Positions 33,259 through 41,098 of a DNA stretch of 64,000 nt are shown here, piece by piece. Origin of the DNA: Pedobacter boryungensis (GTDB taxonomy: Bacteria; Bacteroidota; Bacteroidia; Sphingobacteriales; Sphingobacteriaceae); the NCBI RefSeq assembly GCF_013204825.1, contig NZ_JABMKV010000001.1, positions 1,116,001 through 1,180,000 of the forward strand, read 5' to 3'. The position numbers were made by a program, and so were the translations under genes. Position 1 is the stretch's first letter. The number at the start of each line of letters is the position of its first letter. The notes beneath the pieces are model-generated. The model was not told the DNA's origin. It did no database searches and saw nothing but the letters and a program-made list of their open reading frames with translations.

Positions 33259-35274
33259 ATGGATCAGAATTCAGAAGAACAAAACCTAACTCCTAACAAA
33301 AACACAGCTCAAGAACGCTTGGACGCGTTAACTGCGGCTTCGGCCGATGTGACTTATAGTCTTAGTGCAGACTGGAAGATTATGCATCCTTTGGACGGAC
33401 GTGGATTTCTGCTAGATGCCAATCAACCCATAACGAACTGGAAAGAAAAAAATGTTTTTTTAGGGGACCTGAAAATTGTTGATGAGGCAATTGCCAGTGC
33501 TATCAAAAACAAAAAGATGTTTGAATTAGAACATCGAGTTAATAGAGCTGATGGTACCATTGGGTGGACCTACTCTAGGGCAGTGCCGATTTTAGACAAA
33601 AGTGGGAATATCAAAGAATGGTATGGCATTGCTAAAGATATTTCTAAAAGAAAAGAGGCCGAGATTGCATTGACTGAATCAAGAAAAGCAATCGAAGATC
33701 AGCAGCAAATTTATGAAACTATCATATCAGGTACTCCAGATTTGATGTATGTATTTGACCTGAACTATCGCTTTACCTATGCCAACAAAGCATTACTAAA
33801 TATGTGGGGAAAAACTTGGGATAATGCCATTGGCAAAAGGTTGCTAGATAATGGATATGAACCTTGGCATGCCGAAATGCATGAAAAAGAAATTGACCAA
33901 GTGGTAGCAACGAGAAAGCCCATACGCGGCGAGGTGTCTTTCCCCCATGCCACTCTGGGCAAAAGAATTTACGATTATATTTTTACTCCGGTAATGGGCA
34001 ATGATGGGAAAGTAATTGCAGTTGCTGGAACCACCAGAGATATTACAGAAATAAATAACATTAAGCTAAAGCTACAGGAAACTAGCGAAGAGTTGCAAAC
34101 TACAAATGAAGAGTTGCGAAGTACAGTTGAGGAAATGGCTGCGACTAATGAAGAACTAATTGCTAGCAATGAGCAATTAATTAGGCTAAACGACCAGCTG
34201 CTGGAAGCTAGAAAAAAAATAGAGGATACTGAAATCGCTCTGCGCCTTGCTATAGAAGGAGCTGATTTTGGCACTTGGTATATCAATTCAGTTACTAGAG
34301 AATTTATTACTGATGGCAGGCTTAAAGAACTGTTTGGCTTTTATCCTGATGAGGAACTTACTATTGAGCAGGCTATTGCCCAGATTTCAGAAGAATATAG
34401 GGAAATGGTTTCTCAAAAATTAGAAAATGCTATTTATAACAATGGCGAATATGATGTGACTTATCCTGTAGAGGGATTACACGATGGCAAGTTGCGTTGG
34501 TTACGGGCTATAGGTAATCTAAAAGCAGATTCTTCGGGCGCATTTTCTGCTTTTACAGGAGTTGTAATGGATGTTACCGAACAGAAAACTGATGAATTAA
34601 GGAAGAACGATTTTATTGCTATGGTTAGCCACGAGCTTAAAACCCCGTTGACATCACTAAAGGGCTATATTCAAATCGTGCTCAGAAAGCTTCTTACTAT
34701 GGGCGATGATTCTGCTATTGGCGCATTAGAAAAAGCTTTCGCTCAAACTGTAAAAATGACAGGGATGATTAATGGTTTTTTAACAGTTTCGCGTCTTGAA
34801 TCTGGAAAGATTAGCATTGAGCCTACGGAGTTTGATCTTGCCCTGCTTATTAGGGAGGCCGAACAAGAGACACATACTACTATCAATACACACAAAGTAA
34901 TTTTTGATCCAGTAAATAGTACTATCATTAATGCAGATCATGATAAAATTGGACAGGTAGTGCACAACCTCATCTCTAATGCAGTTAAATATGCGCCCAG
35001 TAATTCTACTATACGCATTTCCTGCACAAACGATGAAAGTACTGCCTATGTTGCAATTGCAGATGATGGAATTGGCATTAGCGCTCCTGATCTTTCAAAG
35101 ATTTTCGATCGTTTTTACCGTGTACAGGATAGTAAAATGTCCACTGTATCAGGTTTTGGTATTGGATTATATCTCTGCAAAGAAATCATTGATCGCCACG
35201 GCGGTAAAATTTGGGCACAGAGTGAACAAGGTAAGGGCTCTATCTTTAGTTTCAGCCTGCCTATGAACTCTTAA
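33259..35274 (+). CDS. Soluble PAS-PAS-PAS histidine kinase
   Basis: 671 residues from ATG at 33259 (MDQNSEEQNL). Three PAS domains (about 25-135, 150-265, 323-443) have a heptad coiled coil between the second and third (EELQTTNEELRSTVEEMA, about 275-320). HisKA has the phospho-acceptor in MVSHELKTPLTSL (His458), and HATPase_c shows the N box (HNLISNAVKYAP), DDGIGI (602-607) and GFGIGL. No signal peptide or membrane segment, so it senses an internal or diffusible cue. The kinase half closely resembles the kinase at 45177-47702. A terminator and a convergent stand-alone receiver gene follow. Confidence 0.93.
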   Translation: MDQNSEEQNLTPNKNTAQERLDALTAASADVTYSLSADWKIMHPLDGRGFLLDANQPITNWKEKNVFLGDLKIVDEAIASAIKNKKMFELEHRVNRADGTIGWTYSRAVPILDKSGNIKEWYGIAKDISKRKEAEIALTESRKAIEDQQQIYETIISGTPDLMYVFDLNYRFTYANKALLNMWGKTWDNAIGKRLLDNGYEPWHAEMHEKEIDQVVATRKPIRGEVSFPHATLGKRIYDYIFTPVMGNDGKVIAVAGTTRDITEINNIKLKLQETSEELQTTNEELRSTVEEMAATNEELIASNEQLIRLNDQLLEARKKIEDTEIALRLAIEGADFGTWYINSVTREFITDGRLKELFGFYPDEELTIEQAIAQISEEYREMVSQKLENAIYNNGEYDVTYPVEGLHDGKLRWLRAIGNLKADSSGAFSAFTGVVMDVTEQKTDELRKNDFIAMVSHELKTPLTSLKGYIQIVLRKLLTMGDDSAIGALEKAFAQTVKMTGMINGFLTVSRLESGKISIEPTEFDLALLIREAEQETHTTINTHKVIFDPVNSTIINADHDKIGQVVHNLISNAVKYAPSNSTIRISCTNDESTAYVAIADDGIGISAPDLSKIFDRFYRVQDSKMSTVSGFGIGLYLCKEIIDRHGGKIWAQSEQGKGSIFSFSLPMNS

Positions 35275-35278
35275 ATAT

Positions 35279-35310
35279 ATACTGAACTAAAATGTGTTTT
35301 AGTTCAGTAT
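35279..35310. terminator. Bidirectional terminator hairpin
   Basis: Perfect 14-bp stem ATACTGAACTAAAA / TTTTAGTTCAGTAT with a 4-base loop (TGTG), between the kinase stop at 35274 and the convergent receiver stop at 35333. A-rich on one arm and T-rich on the other, it fits termination in both directions. Confidence 0.88.
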
Positions 35311-35332
35311 CAATTAGAATTCTTAACCCTAT

Positions 35333-35737
35333 TTAAACTGGTCTTAGGTATTTACCTGTAATTTCGTGTTCTTGCAAGGCAATAAAATCGGCTACTTTAA
35401 GCGGTTTTGTTAAAAACTCACATACTTGAGGATAGGTAAATGCTTTTTCTCTATCTAAGTCTGAAACGGATGAAGTAATAATGACTACATGAATGTTTTG
35501 ATGAAACTCATGATCTTTTAGGATATCGAGCATATCCCAACCGCTCATAGAGGGCATATTAATATCTAAAAGCAACAAAAAGGTATGTGTATTGATATGG
35601 TTAAGAATATGTTGTAGGGCAAGTTCTGGATCGTGGAAGTATTCTACTTCGGCTGTAATGCCACTAATGTCCATTAGCGTTTTATGAATAAACAGGATGA
35701 CCTTGTCATCATCAATAACTAATATTTTGGAATTCAT
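35333..35737 (-). CDS. Stand-alone response-regulator receiver
   Basis: 134 residues from ATG at 35737 (a TTG three codons earlier is the alternative). It is a single receiver domain: acidic pocket VIDDDK, phospho-acceptor LLLDINMPSMSG (Asp58), Thr/Ser switch VVIITSS and Lys in EFLTKPLKV. No output domain. It is convergent with the PAS kinase and is a plausible but unproven partner. Confidence 0.92.
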   Translation of the reverse strand: MNSKILVIDDDKVILFIHKTLMDISGITAEVEYFHDPELALQHILNHINTHTFLLLLDINMPSMSGWDMLDILKDHEFHQNIHVVIITSSVSDLDREKAFTYPQVCEFLTKPLKVADFIALQEHEITGKYLRPV

Positions 35738-35888
35738 AGTGGTCAATCCTTTGTGCTGGCCGTCAAGTTAATTAATATTATCAATTGTAAAGAATATTAA
35801 GAAAATTATAGCCTCTATATAATGTTTAAGTGGTCAATTGTTTGTTATTTGCGCTAAATATGGGTAAATGGATTTTAAAAATTAAATT

Positions 35889-35960
35889 ATATCGGTTACA
35901 ATTTTATAACTACCTTAACTGTATTAACTTGTGAATAGAGAAATTTGTTGTAACCGATAT
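35889..35960. promoter_or_regulatory. 13-bp perfect inverted repeat (ATATCGGTTACAA / TTGTAACCGATAT) upstream of the kinase at 36014
   Basis: Arms lie at 35889-35901 and 35948-35960, with 46 bases between them, ending 53 bases before the kinase ATG. The AT-rich spacer could hold a promoter. This could be a pair of operator half-sites or the ends of a small invertible segment. Confidence 0.6.
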
Positions 35961-36013
35961 GCTATGTTAAAAATTAAAGCGGATGACAGGCACATTGCCT
36001 AATTTAGTAATAC

Positions 36014-37546
36014 ATGAAAGAAAATAAGACGCTGCATAACAGTATTGCTTTTTATCAAAAATTGATAGCACATTGTCAGGAAGGTATTTCTTTAATTAAT
36101 GAAGATGATATAATCATTTATAGTAATGATTCTTCTAAAAGAATAAATGGCTATGCCACTATTGATGATACCAATAATCATATCACAAAATTGGTTCATC
36201 CAGATGATTATGCAATAGTTACAGACGCACTTGAAGAAGTGCGGCAGGTAGCAAATGCTCAAAAAACCACTCATTTTAGAATTAAACATGCACTTGGGCA
36301 TTACATCTGGTTAAAATGTACGTTTACCAACATGCTAAATGATGTAGATGTCAATGCAATTGTGTGTAATTGTATTGATATTACTGAAGCAAAGGAAGCT
36401 GAAGAATTGCTGCAGCGCAAAATGGAGGATGATTTTAACACGTTAAAAAATGCTGAAATTAGAGCTAAAAAAGTACTTGAAGAACGTAATACTATATTGG
36501 AGAGTATTGCAGATGCTTTTTTTGCTGTAGATAAAAATTGGGTGGTTACTTATTGGAATAACTCTGCCGCAAAGGTGTTGCTTAAACCGAAAGAGGAAGT
36601 GCTACACCATAATTTATGGGATGTTTTTGCAACAAATGTTAGTTCATTATCTTATACTAAGTACCATGAAGCTTTAGCAACCAACCAATCTGTACATTTT
36701 GAAGATCAATATACGCAGTTGCGTAAATGGTATGAAATAAGCGCCTACCCTTCTGACGCTGGCTTATCTGTCTATTTTAAAGACATTACCGAGCGTAAAA
36801 TTTCTGAGCTTTTATTAAATAACTTGAATGTTTCTTTACATCAGCAAGCTAAAGAACTGTCGGATTCAAATGCTGAATTGGAACAATTCGCTTATGTAGC
36901 TTCTCATGATTTGCAAGAGCCACTGAGAATGATTACCAGTTTTTTAACTCAGCTAGAGCTCAAATATAATGATGTAATAGATGATCGGGGCAAAAAGTAC
37001 ATCTATTTTGCGGTTGATGGTGCCAAACGGATGCGCCAGATTATTCTAGATTTATTGGAATATTCTAGAATTGGTCGTTTAAAAGCACAGGTAGAAGAAG
37101 TTTCAATTGCAGAAATTATAGAGGATGTGCTTGTATTGTACCGTAAAAAAATTGAAGAGCATGATGCTGTAATCACTTTTAAAGGTATGCCAACTATAAA
37201 TTCTTATAAGGTTCCTATTAGGCAGCTTTTTCAAAATTTAATTAGTAATGCACTGAAGTACAAGGATCCAAGTCGTGCAGTAAAGATTGCGATTAGTTGT
37301 AAAGAAACTGCTCACCATTATCAATTTTGCATTAAGGATAATGGGATCGGTATTTCAAAGGAGTATTACGACAAGATTTTTATTATTTTTCAGCGTTTAC
37401 ACAATAAAGATGAATATAGTGGTACGGGAATGGGTTTAGCTATTGCGAAGAAAATTGTAGAAAACTTAGGCGGAAAGATATGGCTGGAATCTACACTTGG
37501 TATAGGTACATCATTTTATTTTACCATTGAGAAAAATAAACCATGA
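36014..37546 (+). CDS. Soluble PAS-PAS histidine kinase (phytochrome-type HisKA)
   Basis: 510 residues. PAS 1 (about 12-128) and PAS 2 (about 157-264) resemble PAS 1 and PAS 6 of the seven-PAS protein at 41099. A short coiled linker leads to HisKA with AYVASHDLQEPLRMI (His298), the variant seen in phytochrome-like kinases, then HATPase_c with N box (QNLISNALKYKD), DNGIGI and GTGMGL. No membrane segment. The stop overlaps the next receiver gene as ATGA, so the two are very probably cognate partners. Confidence 0.94.
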   Translation: MKENKTLHNSIAFYQKLIAHCQEGISLINEDDIIIYSNDSSKRINGYATIDDTNNHITKLVHPDDYAIVTDALEEVRQVANAQKTTHFRIKHALGHYIWLKCTFTNMLNDVDVNAIVCNCIDITEAKEAEELLQRKMEDDFNTLKNAEIRAKKVLEERNTILESIADAFFAVDKNWVVTYWNNSAAKVLLKPKEEVLHHNLWDVFATNVSSLSYTKYHEALATNQSVHFEDQYTQLRKWYEISAYPSDAGLSVYFKDITERKISELLLNNLNVSLHQQAKELSDSNAELEQFAYVASHDLQEPLRMITSFLTQLELKYNDVIDDRGKKYIYFAVDGAKRMRQIILDLLEYSRIGRLKAQVEEVSIAEIIEDVLVLYRKKIEEHDAVITFKGMPTINSYKVPIRQLFQNLISNALKYKDPSRAVKIAISCKETAHHYQFCIKDNGIGISKEYYDKIFIIFQRLHNKDEYSGTGMGLAIAKKIVENLGGKIWLESTLGIGTSFYFTIEKNKP

Positions 37547-37935
37547 GACCAATAACGATTTTACTTATAGAAGATAATGAAGGCGATATTTTACTGACGA
37601 TAGAGGCTTTAGAAGATCATAATGTAAGTCATAATATAAAGACTATTAAGGATGGAGCCGCAGCTATTGCTTATTTTGAGCAAGCAGATGATAAGATAGA
37701 AATCCCTGATTTAATATTATTAGATATCAATCTTCCTAAAAGAACTGGTCATGAGGTGTTACGTTTTATTAAGCAGCATAAGGTTTATTGCAAAATACCC
37801 GTAATTATGTTGACTACTTCTTCGTCTGAACGTGATATGCAATTGGCGCAACAAAACGGCGCAGATGCATTTATGAGTAAGCCGCTAGATATAGACATTT
37901 TTATGAAGACCACTAATCAAATTGAAAATTTTTGA
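37543..37935 (+). CDS. Stand-alone receiver (Rcp1-like) paired with the upstream kinase
   Basis: A 130-residue single receiver: LLIEDNEGD, phospho-acceptor LILLDINLP (Asp61), switch MLTTSSS and Lys in AFMSKPLDI. The LIEDNEGD start is typical of small receivers paired with phytochrome-type kinases. A four-base overlap with the kinase and a 12-base gap to the next gene indicate an operon running 36014-39646. Confidence 0.94.
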   Translation: MRPITILLIEDNEGDILLTIEALEDHNVSHNIKTIKDGAAAIAYFEQADDKIEIPDLILLDINLPKRTGHEVLRFIKQHKVYCKIPVIMLTTSSSERDMQLAQQNGADAFMSKPLDIDIFMKTTNQIENF

Positions 37936-37947
37936 TGTGATATAGTT

Positions 37948-39018
37948 ATGATTAATTCTACCACAAGCCCATATCGAATTTTAGTAGTTGAAGATAACTT
38001 GGGAGATTTTACTTTAATTGAAGAGTTTATTATTGAGCGTGTCGATTTTCCAAAAATTGAACATGCAAATTCTTTTAAAGAAGCAGAAACCTTATTAGCT
38101 AAACCTGAAAATATTTATCATATCATTTTATTAGACCTCTCCTTACCAGATAAAAATGGTGAAAATTTAATTCACGAAATTATTGCACTTTCTAGGCATA
38201 CACCCGTAGTAGTGCTAACGGGTTTCAGTGATTTTGAATTTGGTGTAAAATCGCTGAGCATGGGTGTTTCTGATTATCTTTTAAAAGAAGACTTAAACGC
38301 AAATGGCTTGTATAAAAGTCTTATTTATAGTGCAGAGCGTCAAAAAATAAGCAATAAATTAAAAGAATCTGAAAAACAAGTTAGAAGTTTTGCTAACCAA
38401 CTTAACAATGCTTTAGAGGAAGAACGAGCGCATATTGCAAGGGAAATACATGATGAATTTGGTCAACAATTAGCTGGTCTTAAAATGTCTTTATCTGCCT
38501 TGCGAAAACTTAAAAATTCGCCAGAAGCTCAGGAAGAGTTTATTAATTCTTTAGTGGAGGAAGTGAATAACTCTATTGAAATGGTAAGGCGAATTGCGAA
38601 TGAATTGCGCCCTGTTTTGATAGATAAATTGGGCCTACCTATTGCTTTAGAGTGGCTTGTAAAAGAGTTCGCTAAAAAAACTGGCATGTCGAGCGAGGTT
38701 AATGTTGTTGATACGCCACTTGTTTTAGATAAGATAGTAGAAATTAATATTTTTCGCATTTGTCAGGAAGCTTTAACGAATATTGCAAAGCATGCGCAGG
38801 CTACCGAAATTAAATTAGATATTGCTTGCATTGAAAATACTTGGCACTTTAAGGTAAGTGATAATGGAATTGGGATACCAAATTCTTTAAACAATTCAAT
38901 ATCTATGGGACTTTTAAATATGAAAGAACGAAGCTACCTAATTGGAGCTACGTTAATTATTACGAATAATTTACCCAGTGGAACAATAATTGAAATAACT
39001 GTAAATCCAAATGATTAA
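37948..39018 (+). CDS. Receiver-linked NarX-type histidine kinase (REC-HisKA_3-HATPase)
   Basis: A 356-residue protein with an unusual order: receiver domain first (about 9-128; VVEDNLGD, Asp63 in LLDLSLPD, KED near 113-115), then coiled-coil, then HisKA_3 with the motif AREIHDEFGQQLAGLKMSL (His168) and an HATPase_c domain (QEALTNIAKHAQ, DNGIGIPN, GLLNMKER). Kinase activity would be controlled by phosphorylation of its own receiver, passing a signal from the upstream kinase to the NarL-type regulator it overlaps by eight bases. Confidence 0.93.
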   Translation: MINSTTSPYRILVVEDNLGDFTLIEEFIIERVDFPKIEHANSFKEAETLLAKPENIYHIILLDLSLPDKNGENLIHEIIALSRHTPVVVLTGFSDFEFGVKSLSMGVSDYLLKEDLNANGLYKSLIYSAERQKISNKLKESEKQVRSFANQLNNALEEERAHIAREIHDEFGQQLAGLKMSLSALRKLKNSPEAQEEFINSLVEEVNNSIEMVRRIANELRPVLIDKLGLPIALEWLVKEFAKKTGMSSEVNVVDTPLVLDKIVEINIFRICQEALTNIAKHAQATEIKLDIACIENTWHFKVSDNGIGIPNSLNNSISMGLLNMKERSYLIGATLIITNNLPSGTIIEITVNPND

Positions 39019-39646
39019 GAAAATTTTAATAGCTGACGACCATTCTGCCATTAGAATAGGTGTTAAGCAGATTTGTATGAGTGAATTTGTTGGTGTAGTG
39101 ATTGGCGAAGCAACAAATGCGATGGAGGTGTTTCATCGATTGAAAAGCGATGTATGGGATATTCTTATTCTTGATATCGATTTACCAGGCAGAAGTGGAT
39201 TAGAAATTTTGCAGCAAATTAAGGCAGAGAAATCAAAAATACCGGTGTTGATGTTCAGTTTTCATGGAGAACAGCAAATTGCGCTTAGGGCATTGAAACT
39301 GGGTGCGGCAGGTTATTTATCTAAAGATGCTGCCGATCTTGAACTTGTGAAGGCAATTAATCAAATTATGTCTGGACGAAAATATGTATCACAAGCCCTA
39401 TCTGAACAGCTACTGTATATGCTTGAAGCCAATTCTGATAAAGAACCTCATGAATTATTATCTGAACGCGAATATCAAACCTTAATCTTAATTGCATCTG
39501 GTAAAACAATAACCGAGATTGCAGAAATATTATTTTTGAGTAAGCCAACCATTAGCACTTACCGAGCTAGAATTCTGGAAAAAATGAAAATGAAAAACAA
39601 TGCAGAATTAACAACCTATGCCATTACGCAAAAATTAGTCAAATAA
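39011..39646 (+). CDS. NarL/FixJ-type response regulator (LuxR HTH)
   Basis: 211 residues: receiver (1-120; IADDHSA, Asp55 in LILDIDLPG) and a LuxR-type HTH (about 145-205; LSEREYQTLILIASGKTITEIA ... STYRARILEKM). It is the only DNA-binding output in this operon, so it probably carries the result of the phosphorelay to transcription. It overlaps the receiver-kinase gene by eight bases. Targets unknown. Confidence 0.95.
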   Translation: MIKKILIADDHSAIRIGVKQICMSEFVGVVIGEATNAMEVFHRLKSDVWDILILDIDLPGRSGLEILQQIKAEKSKIPVLMFSFHGEQQIALRALKLGAAGYLSKDAADLELVKAINQIMSGRKYVSQALSEQLLYMLEANSDKEPHELLSEREYQTLILIASGKTITEIAEILFLSKPTISTYRARILEKMKMKNNAELTTYAITQKLVK

Positions 39647-40314
39647 TCCAGTCTCTTCACGACTTCCTTCTAATTTAATATAACGCAACTTCATTATTAT
39701 TAGACATCGAACCTCACCCAAGGATAAACTACTATGTACAAGGTTCTAGACTTACATTTCTTCAATCAATAAATGCATTGTTTAGTTTTCCGCGTTAAGG
39801 AAAGGCCTTTGCGTTGAAGTCTAAAGGCTTTGCGTAACAGGAAAAGAGCTTTGCGTAACGGGAAAAGAGCTTTGCGTAACGGGAAAAGGGCTTTGCGTAA
39901 CAGGAAAAGAGCTTTACGTAACGGGAAAAGGGCTTTGCGTAACAGGAAAAGAGCTTTGCGTAACGGGAAAAGGGCTTTGCATAACGTGAAAAGGGCTTTG
40001 CGTAACAGGGAAAGAGCTTTGAGTAACAGGGAAAGAGCTTTGAGTAACAGGGAAAAGTCTTCACCTTAAAGGAAATTTAGATTTCTCCTCAAGAAAACAC
40101 CAATAATTATATAAGTGCTTACCTACCTCCTGTGAAATATTACTTCTATAGTAGGCATGTAGGTAATTTATAACATCCATCTTTACCTTGTCTTATCACA
40201 CTTTTTGTAGAACAAATTATGACAAGATTTTCATAATTGTAATGATATACTAAGGATAGTGAATTGTGCAAATTTGAATCATTGGAAATTCATTAACGCT
40301 AAACTTATAATCCT
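39647..40314. other. 668-base intergenic region with a second 21-bp tandem array
   Basis: No gene supported; the open frames across the array reflect its period of seven codons. About 150 AT-rich bases precede the array, and about 240 follow it, the latter probably including the promoter of the YceI-like gene. Confidence 0.75.
39800..40072. repeat. Tandem array, 13 units of 21 bp (AAAAGAGCTTTGCGTAACGG type)
   Basis: Thirteen units sit exactly in register, starting at 39800, 39821, 39842 and every 21 bases to 40052. Interior units differ mainly in AAAGAGCTTT versus AAAGGGCTTT and in AACGG versus AACAG, in an alternating pattern; end units are more decayed. Each starts with AAAG-NN-CTTT, like the array at 3308-3558, but the rest of the unit differs. 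Confidence 0.95.
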
Positions 40315-40893
40315 ATGAAAACACGTATCCTTAGCTTAGTAATTATTACCATCGGTATGATGATGATGTCTTTTGTAAGTGCTCCAACTGAAAGCAACTA
40401 CCATGTTGCTAGTTCGAACGCATTTATTTCTGGTTCAGCAAAAAGTGATCAATGGAAAGTAAACATTAAAAGTGCTAACTGTAAAGGCGTATTTACCATA
40501 GAGGATAATGAACTTAGTGATATTCAGAATTTGAGTTTAGGTTTTACTTTAGATCAACTTCAATCTGCAAGTGTGCAGTCAGCAGAAAGCCTGATTACTT
40601 CATTGAAAGGCAAAAACTGTGAAGAAATTGAATTTAAACAACAAAGAGTAATGATTCTCCCAATTATGAAGATGATTCATATGATTGGTGAAGTAAAAAT
40701 TGGCGACCGCGTAAATAGTGTTCCAATGCAAATGAGCACTGAAGCTAATGAAGATGGAAGCATTACCTTAAATGCTAAACAATTTGTAAAATTAAGTTCA
40801 TTTGGAATTTCATTACCAAATACTAAACCTGGCGATGCAGCTGAAGAAGTGATTATTAATGTTTCACTAAAACTAGAAAAATCAAATTCATAA
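40315..40893 (+). CDS. Exported YceI-like protein (divergent)
   Basis: 192 residues with a signal peptide (to about 24). The body has YceI-family features: an early ISGSAKSDQWKVN strand, central helix residues and the closing pattern LNAKQFVKLSSFGISLP followed by EVIINVSLKLE. YceI proteins are periplasmic lipocalin-like beta-barrels that bind polyisoprenoids. The match is weak in the middle, so a YceI-related unknown is the safe call. Single-gene unit. Confidence 0.75.
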   Translation: MKTRILSLVIITIGMMMMSFVSAPTESNYHVASSNAFISGSAKSDQWKVNIKSANCKGVFTIEDNELSDIQNLSLGFTLDQLQSASVQSAESLITSLKGKNCEEIEFKQQRVMILPIMKMIHMIGEVKIGDRVNSVPMQMSTEANEDGSITLNAKQFVKLSSFGISLPNTKPGDAAEEVIINVSLKLEKSNS

Positions 40894-41098
40894 TCACCAC
40901 TGTTATACATCAAATTCATAGTTAAACCGATTACCCAATCTTGAGGCTGTATTTTCCAGCATGGGCCAATAGCACTCTCAATCAAGAACAAATTTCGTGA
41001 TATACTTGAACTACCTAAGTCATAGAGAAAAACCACTAATGTCTTTTGATTGTCATCTAGGATACGTAACTTACAATAAACCTAGATAAGACTGTACA

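Noticed and set aside
39795..40069. Open frames on both strands across the second tandem array
   Set aside because: Same reason: a seven-codon period keeps frames open in both directions, and unit variation does not look selected for protein.
40905..41036. Minus-strand frame with a short stretch resembling the last strands of an outer-membrane barrel protein
   Set aside because: It is about 40 residues, partly antisense to the YceI-like gene and has no stop at the expected place; too short to claim a gene remnant.
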